From: Leguminivora glycinivorella | Lineage: Eukaryota > Arthropoda > Insecta > Lepidoptera > Tortricidae | NCBI RefSeq assembly: GCF_023078275.1 | Contig: NC_062990.1 | Span: 1,133,501-1,197,500, forward strand | Direction: 5' to 3' | DNA: 64,000 nt | Part shown: one piece after another, positions 11,641 to 21,734 of the stretch | Position numbering within the stretch: position 1 is the stretch's first letter | How the letters are laid out: every line of letters starts with the position of its first letter | Notes under the pieces: generated by a model | What the model was told of the DNA's origin: nothing | Seen by the model: only the letters and a program-made list of their open reading frames with translations | Databases searched by the model: none | Program-made: the position numbers and the translations under genes

Positions 11641-12786
11641 GATTTAAGGGGGCCCAAAGGAAGTAACTAAATTCTGCTAGTAAACTAAAAAATCTTCAAG
11701 CCTATGCATGCAGAACTGCTTTAGGAGAGGAGAACGTGATTAAGACATTTTTTTTTGCAATATAAGTCACATGCAATTTTATTTTACAATCAAAATAAAC
11801 TATATTATAGGAGTTTTACAATTTTCTGTACTGGGTCGTGAATGTCGTGATATACCTACATGTGTAAACATTATTAGAATAAATATATTTCTGTATTACT
11901 AGACGAACTCCACTGCATAGCGGGTAGTACCTTTACCTCACCTCATCGAATAGTGCAAGCTGACCCGAACATTAAAATTTTAATTTTCATTATTTTTTAT
12001 CTCGCGTTTCGTAATATATTTATATAACAAACTATATATTTTTATAAACTGTATAAATGTGGATTTTTATTAATATTTATTGCTTTTAGATATATATTCT
12101 GTAGAAAGAAAAAAATAGGATAATGTAAAAAAAAAATATCACATTTTTAATATTTTTTAAAATTTTTGTATTTTTTTTTATTTTAAGTACATTAATCACT
12201 AAATAGCCATAAACTACAATGATTACGGCTTTCGTGTGTTAAAAATAGTGATTATACCTGAAATCATTGACAAAACTTATTGAAATGAGCATTCAAATCA
12301 CCCTATCGGGCGATGTAAATTATTTTTTATCACTCGTTCTATAATATATTTATATAACAAATTATACATTTTCTAAAACTAGATAAATGTAGCTATTAAA
12401 TAATATTTTTTATTTAGAAAAAACCATTACAGTTTTCATAAAACGTGCAATAATATGTATAAAAAAAAATCTCGTTTTCAGATTTTCCCATTTTATTTTG
12501 TATTTTTGTTCTAAAATACATTTTTTTTTGTTCCAAAAATGAATTCCTCGTCCTTTATTTATCCGAAAATGATATATCGCATGCCCTATTTTGTATAGTT
12601 TTAGAGAAATATGGTTTCAAAGGAAGCGCGGCGGCGCCAGCCTTCCCCCCCTCTTCCCTCCTAAATTAAGGGGGGCTCTCGATGCCTCCCGATCTTTATC
12701 TACTCAGGGCCACCCAAGGAACAACCTGTGCCAAGTCTCAGTGCTTAATCATAAAATGCAGGGTGTTGTGCAATAGCGTCCCCAGT

Positions 12787-12935
12787 AAAGCGGCAACCCA
12801 CACTCAGGCGACGCATGTCTTAAGACGCGGACGGAACGGAACGAACGTCAGCGCCGCGCCGCCCGAGTGTAATTTAACAAACGTCTCCTTAGTACATTTT
12901 GTATAGAAGGACGTAAGCGTCGCCTGTGTGTGGAT
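12787..12935. mobile_element. Small foldback repeat
   Basis: CACACTCAGGCGACGC near the left end mirrors GCGTCGCCTGTGTGTG at the right. It directly abuts the large palindromic element. Confidence 0.5.
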
Positions 12936-13084
12936 AGTCCCTAAGCCTGAGTAAGAGTGACTTACAAAATAAAAGTTTTAAGACGTTTAAAAGGTGAGAT
13001 CGAAAGAACACGGTGAGAGACACGGGACTCCAAAATAACCGCCTTTTTCAGAGGTATGTGTGGTAGAATCGGAGGTAATCCGTT

Positions 13085-13234
13085 ATGTAAATGTGCCATT
13101 ATCTGGGTAAAGAGACCTTATTGCGTCCATGGCGTTTACGGCGTTATGAGCGATGTTCGTGTACAGATACGAAGCCGCGGGACGTAAGCGCCATTGACAG
13201 TAAGGTCCCTTTATCCAGATAACGTCACATATAT
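13085..13234. mobile_element. MITE, ATCTGGGTAAAGGGACC family, copy 1
   Basis: Terminal inverted repeats contain ATTATCTGGGTAAAG and CTTTATCCAGATAACGTC. A second copy at 19569-19714 is highly similar throughout. This copy ends 21 bp from the exon 2 splice donor. Confidence 0.75.
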
Positions 13235-13255
13235 TGTACAGTGTACTTAGTTTAC

Positions 13256-13389
13256 CTTTAAAAGGTGAGACTCTTCCCGTCCTGGTCTCAATGGGCAGTG
13301 ACCGGGGGCTGGAGGGCCGGGAGGAGACGGGTGTTTCTGCTATTATAGCAAACGATGATTCTTTTTTCCGCTTCGCCGTTGGCACCACA
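13256..13389 (-). CDS. Coding exon 2 of the same gene
   Basis: A 134-nt exon bounded by a long T tract ending in TTTTCAG and a donor AAAG|GTAAAC. It opens with one base that completes the Pro codon left by exon 1, encodes 44 residues, and leaves one base that forms a Gly codon with exon 3, so reading is continuous. The peptide is basic and Ser/Pro-rich (AKRKKESS near the start, several SSRPSSPRS-type phosphosite-like motifs), matching the composition of exon 3. A MITE begins 44 bp on its upstream side (13433-13884) and another ends 24 bp beyond its other end (13085-13234), so the exon is squeezed between two insertions. No domain is recognised. Confidence 0.85.
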
Positions 13390-13432
13390 CTGAAAAAAAA
13401 AAGAAATATTTCTGTTAAAAATATGAAATAGT

Positions 13433-13884
13433 TATACCTACCTAGATATTTTTCTGGCACGAACGAAGTGACACTAGTGACTTACTTCCGACATTTAGTT
13501 CAATTATAACTTACATTATAATATGTGATTAATTATTATAATTATGTCATTAATTATTGCCGTGGCACTGAATCTTGAGTAGTTTCATGTGCTCTGCCTA
13601 CCCCGTTTAGGGAATATAGGCTTGAATTCATGTGTATATAACATTAATGTTTTAATACAAATGTCACATGTTTGAAAATAAATGGACAATAATAATAAAA
13701 CGAACCATATTTTAATAGTTTATATAATTTCTTACATGATTGTTCACGATTTTAGAAATTATTATTAGGGGTAATTAATAACCTTATGTAAGACTTTTTA
13801 TCGATAAAAGGATGGTCGATGTTTTTATTTTGTCAAGCACTAACAACTTGACTTTCCTGCCAGAAAAATATATGTAGGTATAGA
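13433..13884. mobile_element. MITE of ~450 bp with TAGATATTTTTCTGGCA ends (intact copy)
   Basis: TATACCTACCTAGATATTTT at one end mirrors AAAATATATGTAGGTATA at the other. A second copy in the opposite orientation at 20794-22555 is split by other insertions, which confirms the boundaries and length. It lies 43 bp upstream of exon 2. Confidence 0.75.
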
Positions 13885-14404
13885 AATAGTACTTAAATAA
13901 TTTCCTATGGGAGTAGGTATTGTAGGTAGTTATTAAAATTATATTATGACGAGGCATTCTGACTCTCGTGTCAAGTTATGCCAAGAAAATGAGAAAATGA
14001 GTCTCAAATAGTCTGTTCATAGAGTAAGTAAGTACTACACAGATATAGAGTGTGGCTAATGAAATATTGCCCCAACTTTTGGCGGGAAATTCAAAAAATC
14101 TAGGGCTGGTCACATTTGGTATAGTAGGAGATATAGTTTTGATACTAGAAAATATTTTTGTTTTCTGTGCACACTTATATTGAAAATCAATAGAAATTGC
14201 TAATATATGTACAGAAATTTGACAAAATCTGTTAGCATTTGACGTATTAACCTAAAAGTTTGACGATGGTTATTGGCATTTAAATATTAATAATTAACGT
14301 GTATTACAAGTATGGATGAAAAAATTAAAAGTGCCTGTTAGTATGTCTCACCACAGTTTAAATTAGACTACTATGCCAAATTTCAACTCCAACTTACAAC
14401 ATTT
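13885..14404. other. No gene seen
   Basis: Plain AT-rich intron sequence. Confidence 0.4.
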
Positions 14405-14578
14405 GCATTTGCTTGTTTGCTCACAGGCAAGACAGAGGCCGAAAGATGTGAAGTCTCCAACCCGCATTGGGCTAGCGTGGAGACTATATAGCCCGAGCCC
14501 TCTCAGACATGAGAGGAGGCCTGTGCCCAGCAGTGGAACGTATATAGGCTAAATTATATTATTTATTTTATTTTTTAT
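14405..14578 (+). repeat. LINE 3'-end remnant (GAGGAGGCCTGTGCCCAGCA)
   Basis: It contains GAGGAGGCCTGTGCCCAGCA, then GTGGAACGTATATAGGCT and a TTATTTTA-type tail, a 3' end seen in many lepidopteran LINE copies. Its antisense tail supplies the AATAAA hexamers next to the nested gene. Confidence 0.6.
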
Positions 14579-14595
14579 ATTTTTATATCAAATTA

Positions 14596-14726
14596 CTACT
14601 GACCAGTCACTTCACTGATTTCTTCTAAATATTGGTTTTTCGTAAGTAAGTCGTTACGTTCCAATATTTTTATTTTATTAATGCTTTCCAGAGCTTCGAG
14701 TTTTTCCTTGTCTTTACACTCTTTTC
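14596..14726 (-). CDS. Exon 2 of the nested small coiled-coil gene
   Basis: Acceptor CATAAACAG, then two bases closing a Gly codon, 42 codons and a TAG stop. The frame is very rich in Lys, Glu and Leu (KECKDKEKLEALES and onward) with heptad-like Leu/Ile spacing; the other two frames hit stops early (in one, TAA is the fourth codon). Total coding length is 261 nt, giving an 86-residue soluble protein. The intron is 105 nt, a usual size for compact insect genes. The only obvious AATAAA polyadenylation signals downstream lie in the tail of the LINE remnant at 14405-14578, so this gene may use a transposon-supplied 3' end. Confidence 0.55.
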
Positions 14727-14831
14727 CTGTTTATGAGATTTAAGTTTTATTATATTCACATACTTAATCAAAGTTATAGGCAAATGTTAGAAGTAGTACT
14801 TAAAGTATCAAAATATTAATAGAGCACCAAC

Positions 14832-14961
14832 CTACTATATTGTTTACGACTTGTAAACATTGCAGTTTTTCATTATATGCCGCTTCACGTCGACTTCGCT
14901 CTTGGTTGTAATTATTTATTAGCTTAAACAGCAAATTGCGGAACTCGCTTGGTATCGTCAT
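14832..14961 (-). CDS. Exon 1 of a nested small coiled-coil gene
   Basis: The frame starts at the ATG at 14961 and reads 43 codons plus one base to a donor ATAGTAG|GTTGGT. The peptide opens MTIPSEFRNLLFKLINNYNQ and continues with an Arg/Glu/Gln/Leu-rich amphipathic pattern. The donor is weaker than consensus, but it is the only one that gives phase 1, which exon 2 requires. It lies in intron 1 of the large gene on the same strand, about 1.4 kb beyond exon 2 in the direction of exon 1. I do not recognise the family; candidates would be small coiled-coil subunits of larger complexes. It was found by reading across the splice junction because each exon alone is very short. Confidence 0.55.
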
Positions 14962-14964
14962 TGT

Positions 14965-15775
14965 TATAATATTTAAGATTTACCCTTAATAACCCGCGAA
15001 CAATTTGAATAAGTGACATAAATTGACAGCAGACTTTTAGCCTTTTTTTTAAACCATAGACAATTGGTGATACCACAAGGAAATATCTGTCAACAATATT
15101 TGGCTAGCCAGACCTATCTTTGTCACTCCAGCACCTTATAACAAAATAAATGACATGTTCAGATATTTATGAGCCTCTTGGCCGCTTCTTTAACAGATAT
15201 GTTGATTATAAAATTGTAAGTAGAATTCAGTTTTGCTTTAATTATTCAATGTTTAACCTTTTTTCCAATTTCATTTTTCCTTTAGCCTGTGAATTGACTA
15301 CGCAAATCTTGGTCATTAAAAATTAAGGTCGTTCAAGTACGAGAATTTTCCAAGATTACGTTTTATTAAAATAAACTATTTGTAAATACTACTCCAAATT
15401 CTGTCAATTACTCTTCATTTCCCAAACGCTTGAAACTAAATTGTCATTCAATTAATTCTAATTTCCAAACGAAGTAAAACTACTCGCGAAATAACCCTCG
15501 TGTTTTATCAGTTCCACAAACAAATTAAAGACAGCAACTCATTCCGAGCTTTTTATCGCCCACGACAACGACACGATTTATCGTCACGAGTCTCACGACA
15601 CGATTCACACGATACACAAAATAAACAGAAGAATCTAGGCTATCGTACATATTCGATCAATACTTCTAAGAATCAAGAACCTACTACTGGGTATTTAAGA
15701 TATCATTGCTGTGAATCACTCGGTATCAACAGTGACGTTTCTTATAACAATTAATAATAAGTAATGCCTTTTTGA
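14965..15775. other. No further gene seen upstream of the nested gene
   Basis: AT-rich; this should contain the promoter of the nested small gene, but I see no clear TATA or initiator. A short plus frame at 15500-15754 has no recognisable features. Confidence 0.3.
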
Positions 15776-15966
15776 CAGGGCGTCGGTTATCAAGAATAGT
15801 GGCGAAACTCAAAATGAAATGCCATTCGAATTTTAATCTTACCGGTAAGAGTTAGAATATAATGTTAACGTTAGTCACTTATCTCTCTCTCTCTCTCTCT
15901 AATCTGTGATAATGTGCAGTAGCATTTCATTTTGAGTTGTGTCACTATTCTTTATAAGCGACGGCC
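15776..15966. mobile_element. Foldback MITE with CT-repeat centre
   Basis: The left arm CGTCGGTTATCAAGAATAGT and right arm ACTATTCTTTATAAGCGACG are inverted copies, as are ACTCAAAATGAAATG and CATTTCATTTTGAGT. The centre holds a CT microsatellite (15882-15899). Confidence 0.7.
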
Positions 15967-16011
15967 GTATATTCAATTTTTATCGTATCTAAATCTAATA
16001 TTTGACTTACA

Positions 16012-16600
16012 TAGGTGCACTATACATATAGTACAGGATTGAGGCAGTTGGTTAGAAGTTTCTATGAGCACTTTAAAAAGTTAAGTATTTTAACATCTGT
16101 CTCAGTTTATATAATGGATGTGATAAGGTATATGAGAAGGAACATTCATGAATTCAAGATACGTGCTCAATGTAACCCTCGCCATACTAAAAGATCTCTA
16201 GATATAATACCGAACGTAAATAGATTAAAACTTACTAAACGCTTGCCAAATGCAGTGGGTTGTTTGCTCTATAATAAATTACCTTACCACATAAAAAATA
16301 TCAAGCAGGAGGGTTTATTCCGTACACGGCTGAAATCGCTGCTATTATCTTGCACACTGTATAGCGTTAAGGAGTACCTAAATAATGACTACTCTGAATT
16401 TGACGTGGTTTTAAATTAAAATAAATAGTAGTAGGTACTCCTATAAACTAAAAGATGTAAATCTTATTGTAATATCTAATGTAAATATGTAGTTGTAGAT
16501 ATGTAGGTACATAATTGCCACATTTGACGATAATTGTATAAAATACCTATAAGTTTGATGTAATACAAATTTATATTGGGTTTTTATAATTAAATAAATT
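16012..16600 (+). pseudogene. LINE ORF2 C-terminal fragment and 3' UTR
   Basis: The frame ending at 16419 reads a typical reverse-transcriptase tail: a helical SLYI-like segment (VSVYIMDVIRYMRRN), then LLYNKLPYHIK and LYSVKEYL. It parallels HFYNKLPD and YYRVEDYL in the full LINE at 24284. It is 5'-truncated and ends in the pentanucleotide tail that follows. Confidence 0.6.
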
Positions 16601-16831
16601 ATTCTATTCTATTCTATTCTATTCTATTCTATTCTATTCTATTCTATTCTATTCTATTCTATTCTATTCTATTCTATTCTATTCTATTCTATTCTATTCT
16701 ATTCTATTCTATTCTATTCTATTCTATTCTATTCTATTCTATTCTATTCTATTCTATTCTATTCTATTCTATTCTATTCTATTCTATTCTATTCTATTCT
16801 ATTCTATTCTATTCTATTCTATTCTATTCTA
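16601..16831. repeat. (ATTCT)n microsatellite, ~46 units
   Basis: An almost perfect pentanucleotide array of about 230 bp forming the 3' tail of the LINE fragment. The tail at 6378-6402 is the same motif inverted. Confidence 0.95.
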
Positions 16832-17074
16832 TGATCAACAGGTAGAGGTACATATATTTCGCTCGGACATAATCAGGATGGGCTAATTTCATTTCGCTTC
16901 ACCGACGCGACGTTCTGTAGATTAGTGAATTGGGTAAAAACGCAAGAACTAGAAGCGACGAAAGAGTCCGTAAACTACCTTAAAGTACCTGCACATTGAA
17001 ACACCCCACAACATTAGTTTTAAGTAGGTACAAGTTACCAAATGAGACGATTTAAGAAAATATGTCATATTAGT

Positions 17075-17202
17075 GCGTTTTCACATTATCCGATCCGATA
17101 TCGGATGTCGGACCGATATCCCATACATTACAGGCGCCATCTTGGATTTTTCTATTGATATCCTTCCGACATCCGTTATCGGTTCGGATAATGTGAAAAC
17201 GG
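17075..17202. mobile_element. Foldback MITE, ATATCGGAT family, copy 2
   Basis: CGTTTTCACATTATCCGATC at the left, GGATAATGTGAAAACG at the right; about 128 bp. Confidence 0.8.
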
Positions 17203-18300
17203 TCTTAGTCTTTATTGTTTACCTAATATTTCCTTTACTTTTAATCTGTAAAAAATCGTCCACATATTTTCAAAAAAATGTTTCTGCAATTTATCGTAAC
17301 GACAAATCGTGGCGTACCTAATCGTGGACGACTACCTAGACTATAAAGCACCTTTTCGGCCGGATGTTATTATGTTCTTTATTTTCTTTGTTACCTTGAT
17401 TTTCGCCGCCATTTTAGTTACGGCTCACTACAAGTAGTGAGTCAAACATTGATAAGATTTACAAGAGTTAGTGACCTAGTGAGTCAAGTTCGAAAAGTCA
17501 AAAGTTATGAGTCAAGTGGCTCAAAAAGTCAAAGTTGATGAGTTGAGTCAGACGTATTGTTTCATAATTATGCTGCGTGGGATTTTGTAGATGGTTTGGT
17601 ACTTTATGAGTGAAGTCATTATTTTGTTATTTACTGAATAACAAGACATATTTTTCAGTTTTCCAGTGTTATTATTATTATAGAAAAATGTCGGAGTTAC
17701 CAACGTTTGAAAACTCTAAACACAAAGTCATAAAATACACCTGTATTCCTACAGGAAGTAGGCAGAAAGGCAGAATACATGATCTGCCTCAAGGTACAGT
17801 AAGTCTTAGCAATTAAGCAAATTGCGATAACCAGTGACAGGTTGCTAGCGATGCTTGCCTGTCGCTCAAAACCTCAATTGAATCAATATCTAACAGTCGA
17901 CTTCTACGACACCCACGGGAGGAAAGGGGTGGTAATTTTGAAACTTGTCAACTATTGTTTTACTGTGTTGATGTGTTCGCACATCTGTCAAACGCTCTGA
18001 CGCTTTTGAGTAAGTACGAAAGTAATTATTCATACATTAGTACCTACATACTTATAGTATATTCTACCATGAAAAGTTTCGTTCGGAACTTCGGATTTTA
18101 AGATCGGAACTAAATAAACATAACCTGCGACAACATTATTAATAAGTGTATGTTGTATCACAGTGTTGTGTTGAGCAAGGCTGCCAGAACTCAACGAGGG
18201 TGCGGTGTGCTGGTGACGGGAGGACCTACGGAACTAATTTGTTCCGTCTATTGTCCTTTGAGTCGTTGGCAACCCGAACCCTCCTTGGAACTAGTACACT
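17203..18300. other. No gene seen; repeat scraps
   Basis: Includes a run of GAGTCAA-type short motifs (17430-17550) and a piece of SINE family 3 (about 17840-17935, with GACACCCACGGG). No coding signal. Confidence 0.35.
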
Positions 18301-18430
18301 CCCTTTTGCTGTGTAATTAACACAATTTCTAATGGGTTGGCAACGCGCATGTGACACCTTGAGTTGCAGGCGTCTATAGGTTACGGTGACCGCTTTCCAT
18401 CAGGCGGACCGTATGATTGTTTGCCACCGA
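18300..18430 (-). repeat. Dispersed repeat (GCGGTCACCGTAACC family)
   Basis: The minus strand reads ACTACGTCGGTGGCAAACAA, then GGAAAGCGGTCACCGTAACC and GCGTTGCCAACCCATTAG. This intact copy is the reference that shows where the LINE at 24284-26883 broke another copy. Confidence 0.65.
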
Positions 18431-18597
18431 CGTAGTATTAAAAAAATAGTATAAAAAAATACTTCTTACAGCTACCTACTTACATATGTATATTATTAAT
18501 TATGTACCTGTGTACTACATCGCATGTAATCCATACAGTTCACAGTTTAATCGTTGTGCTCGCGACGAGTGGCGAGTATCGAGTGACCTCGGGGGGC

Positions 18598-18875
18598 TAG
18601 CGGGGGCGGATCTACGGCGAAATTCGACTGAGGGAAGTTTTCACTGCATCAAAATTTTATTGCACAAAAAGAGCACGTACAAAAGGTGTCATAATAGCTT
18701 TTTTTTATACGCACGCGAGGGGCCGGATCTACATCGAAATACGACAGGGAGGTTTTTATTAATTTACAATAAGTAAACTTCATTGGACAAAAAAAGTACA
18801 AAAGGTCGCTAATTTCGAATGGCAAATACGCACGAAATTCGACAGAGGGAGGTTTTCGGACCCGCGGCGACACCA
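18598..18875 (+). repeat. Three diverged tandem units of ~115 bp
   Basis: GGATCTACGGCGAAATTCGA, GGATCTACATCGAAATACGA and TACGCACGAAATTCGACAGA each precede a GGGAGGTTTT-type motif; the first two also share GTACAAAAGGT about 75 bp on. The third unit is shorter. Function unknown. Confidence 0.5.
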
Positions 18876-19024
18876 GGAAGTTCATATTTTTTGACACATC
18901 CAAAATGGGGATTAGGTTTTTTTAAATATCTGTGTTTATCGCTTTCTTACTGTGGATAAACCGTGGCTGGTTCTATTTATGTTTATTTTACTAATCAAAA
19001 ATTCCGTTTTCTTTGCCCTTAAAT

Positions 19025-19170
19025 TCTAAATATATGTGAGTGTGCACGGAAAACGTCCCAGTTTGTCGATTCCTATAAAGCCGCTCTGTCAGTTTATTCA
19101 TGTAAATCTCGCCTTAATGGTAACCGACAAAGTGGGACGTTTTACTGAACACACTCACATATATTATGTA
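19025..19170. mobile_element. MITE with ATATATGTGAGTGTG ends
   Basis: AAATATATGTGAGTGTGCAC mirrors GAACACACTCACATATATTA, with a second matching segment ACGTCCCAGTTTGTCG / CGACAAAGTGGGACGT. Confidence 0.7.
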
Positions 19171-19568
19171 TTTTTTTAATCTTTTACAATCTTAGTAAAG
19201 TAAAAGTACTAGGTCAATGTCAGACTATAAATAAAAGCTTTAATTAATTAAACGGCTTATTAAACGAGAAAGTGAACAAGATGTTTATTTAACCAATTAT
19301 GCCGATTATAGTAACATTATGCAGTTATTTATTAGTCGATTGCCCGTGAAAAGCGATAATTCAACTAAATGGTACTTGAGCTATATAATAGAGCTATCAC
19401 TATTGACTTATATATCACGTCGTATGGACGTGGCTTACGGGCCTCAAAAGTGGTCTCAGTAACTCCTGCGCAAGAAAGCGAGCGAAGCGTGCAACTAATC
19501 GCACGCGCGATATTTACTCATCAGCCAATCGCTTTGTAGCGTTCCACCGAATCGTATAATAGTAATAA

Positions 19569-19714
19569 TATGTGACATTATCTGGGTAAAGGGATCTTAT
19601 TGTTATTATCGATGGCGCTTACGGCGTTATGTGCGATGTTTGTGTACAAATACGACGCTGCGGGACGTAAGCGCCACCGACAATAAGGTCCCTTTACCCA
19701 GATAACGTCACACT
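19569..19714. mobile_element. MITE, ATCTGGGTAAAGGGACC family, copy 2
   Basis: Ends GTGACATTATCTGGGTAAAG and CTTTACCCAGATAACGTCAC. It is nearly the same as 13085-13234. It lies about 150 bp upstream of the THAP exon. Confidence 0.8.
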
Positions 19715-19862
19715 CAGAGGAAAAAATTCTAGAGAGGACAAGCCGCGCGCGGCCTGGTCGCAGATGTAGGCCCATTGGGCCTACACCGCCGCCAGTTCGC
19801 CGTCCGCTGTCATCGAGTGTACACGCGCGCTGTTCACCGACGAAAAACGAGTTTTATCCAAA
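19715..19862 (+). promoter_or_regulatory. GC-rich leader upstream of the THAP exon
   Basis: A locally GC-rich, CpG-containing stretch (GCGCGCGGCCTGG, CGCCGCCAGTTCGCCG) immediately before the ATG. It is consistent with a 5' UTR and possible promoter, but no defined core element was found. Confidence 0.25.
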
Positions 19863-19942
19863 ATGCCGAAGTGTGCAATAATAACTTGCAAACATCGCAG
19901 TGACCTGAATAATTTCCAAGCCGATAGGATAACATTTCATAG
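19863..19942 (+). CDS. First exon of a THAP-type zinc-finger gene (partial)
   Basis: The reading frame MPKCAIITCKHRSDLNNFQA and six further codons ends CAT AG|GTAAGT, a near-perfect splice donor. The opening MPxC-x4-C and the ending ITFHR match the first half of the THAP C2CH DNA-binding finger, where Cys-Cys near the N terminus is followed some 15 residues later by FHR-FP. The second Cys and the His must lie in the next exon. I looked from 19943 to about 21000 and did not find that exon. In Lepidoptera THAP domains occur in many host proteins and in P-element-like transposases, so this may be a host gene embedded in the intron on the opposite strand, or a remnant. Confidence 0.5.
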
Positions 19943-20793
19943 GTAAGTACTATTTATTTCCTTTTATTTCACATAAAACACGAATTCAACGTAATACTCC
20001 GAGTTGTACCATGTAACCTTACGTTTGCTTGTGCTTTAAAACGTTAATTATACATTGCGGCTACACAAGGAACATATTGTAAACAGTGTAGTGTTTTGCG
20101 CCGCAATGAACGGTGTACAAAACGATTCACTCAGTGAGACATTTTTCTCGGAAACGAGGCGAGGCGTTCCCGCTATTTATCGTTGTGTGCGTGCGCGATC
20201 GCGCTCGCTTATCGTTCGCATGTACACAACCATTGAAATGATGCGCGTGTATTGCGCAATAGGAGCGTCCAGCTACAAGTGTGTGTGGATTAGGTGTGTG
20301 CGTGCATTATCTTTACAATTACTGGTGCTTTGTGTGGGTTGCGCAGACCTTGCGACAGGCGTATTCTATACAAATCGCCCGGCATGACCTATCTCCCGAA
20401 ATCTGTGACGTCACATATAGTCGTACGAGTATGTTCAGTCGAAATTATATGAATGCCTTGTCTTTACTTTTGAAATCTTTGTCATCACCTTGGTGGAGAC
20501 GCTCGAGTGAACAGTTTTTTGATATGAAACGAATTGCGCGTGATTAGTTTATTGGTCGGTTAGTCTCGGCTGTGAATATTAAAAGTACAAGTACCTACCT
20601 CTTAGAACCTAGTAGCCTAATTATGTGTTATGATTTTAAAAACTTATTTTATGTATAGCCGGTTGTTTTTACAGGGAAGTAGCCGAAATAGGTACTTTAG
20701 AACAAATATATAGAAACTTGCATCTCAAAAGTAGCTTTTAAGCCAGCGGTAAAGTTTTTTTTATATTAACCTGTAAGAGTAGAGTTACTTGAC
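19943..20793. other. No exon recognised after the THAP exon
   Basis: Contains CpG-richer sequence (20130-20300) and two plus-strand frames of about 90-110 codons with no family features. The second half of the THAP finger was not found. Confidence 0.35.
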
Positions 20794-21062
20794 TATACCT
20801 AGATATTTTTCTGGCACGAACGTCAAGGTGAAGTGCTTGACAAAATAAAAACATCGACAATCCTTTTATCGATAAAATAGCCTTACATAAGGTTAATAAT
20901 TACCCCTAATAATAACCTCTAAAATCTTGAATTATTATGTAAGAACTTATGTAAACTATTAGAATATGGTTCGTTTTATTATTATTGTCCATTTATTTTC
21001 AAACGTGTGACATTTGTATAAAACATTAATGTTATATAGGTACACCTAAATTCAAGTCACTT

Positions 21063-21670
21063 CTAGGTTTCATTATAGACAGCGGGCTGCAGTGGGAAGC
21101 GCACATTGATCAGCTGTGCGCCAAGCTTGGGAGCGCATGCTACGCGCTGAAGCGACTAGCAAGTACCGCGACCAGGGATGTCGTCAGGAGTTGCTATTTT
21201 GCCACAGTGCACGCGTACGTATATCACGTACGGAACCGAACTGTGGGCCACGGCAGCGGACTGGCATAGGGTATTCGTATTCCAGAAGCGAGCCGTTCGA
21301 GCAATAGCCGGTGTGCCCGACGACGTATCTGCTCGCGAGTATTTTGGACAGCTTGGGATACTGACATTACCATCTTTATTAATACAACAAGTGGCAATAT
21401 TTACTTATAACAATAGCGCACAGTTTGAAACAAAACAAACAAACACAAAATACAGTCTGCGCAGCATTAAAAACGCGGGCCAGCTGGTCCCCGCCCCCCA
21501 CAGGCTCGCGAAATTCAAACGGTCCGTCCACGTCCTCGGCCCCTTAGTGTACGGCAAGCTACCAGTCACCGTCAGAGATGCACCTTCCTCACATGTATTT
21601 AAAGGCAGGCTTAAACGATGGCTACTACATGCACAGTTTTACGACATAAATGAATTGTTAAATAAGTAGA
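21063..21670 (+). pseudogene. LINE ORF2 C-terminal pseudogene
   Basis: Translation from 21063 reads FLGFIIDSGLQWEAHIDQLC, then an ALKRLAS helix. The downstream part reads YGTELWATAADWHRVFVFQK and AVRAIAG, ending in INELLNK-stop. This is the usual region after the reverse-transcriptase domain of Jockey/CR1-like LINEs. The frame shifts at about 21215, between the HAY and YGTELW segments. A TA-repeat tail (21680-21702) follows. Confidence 0.65.
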
Positions 21671-21734
21671 CTAATTCATACATATATATATATATATATA
21701 TAAAATTTTGATACGTACAATGTACATACATAAT

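Larger units (their letters stand above)
9624..12786. mobile_element. Large palindromic element with ~870-bp inverted arms
   Basis: The arms 9624-10509 and 11927-12786 are inverted copies of each other with small differences: both carry the run from GGGGACGCTATTG through the T/A-rich section to GATGAGGTGAGGTAAAGGTA. The centre (10510-11926) holds a second inverted-repeat element and a LINE remnant. No transposase frame is seen in the arms. It fills most of intron 2. Frames around 9546-10007 and 12591-12906 lie within the arms or just past them and are not genes. Confidence 0.8.
9310..13255 (-). other. Intron 2 of the large gene
   Basis: A 3.9-kb intron from the GTAAAC donor to the TTCCCAG acceptor. 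About 80 percent of it is the palindromic element 9624-12786. The rest is a CA/TA-rich stretch (9310-9623), a short foldback repeat (12787-12935), plain intron sequence and a MITE (13085-13234). Confidence 0.8.
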
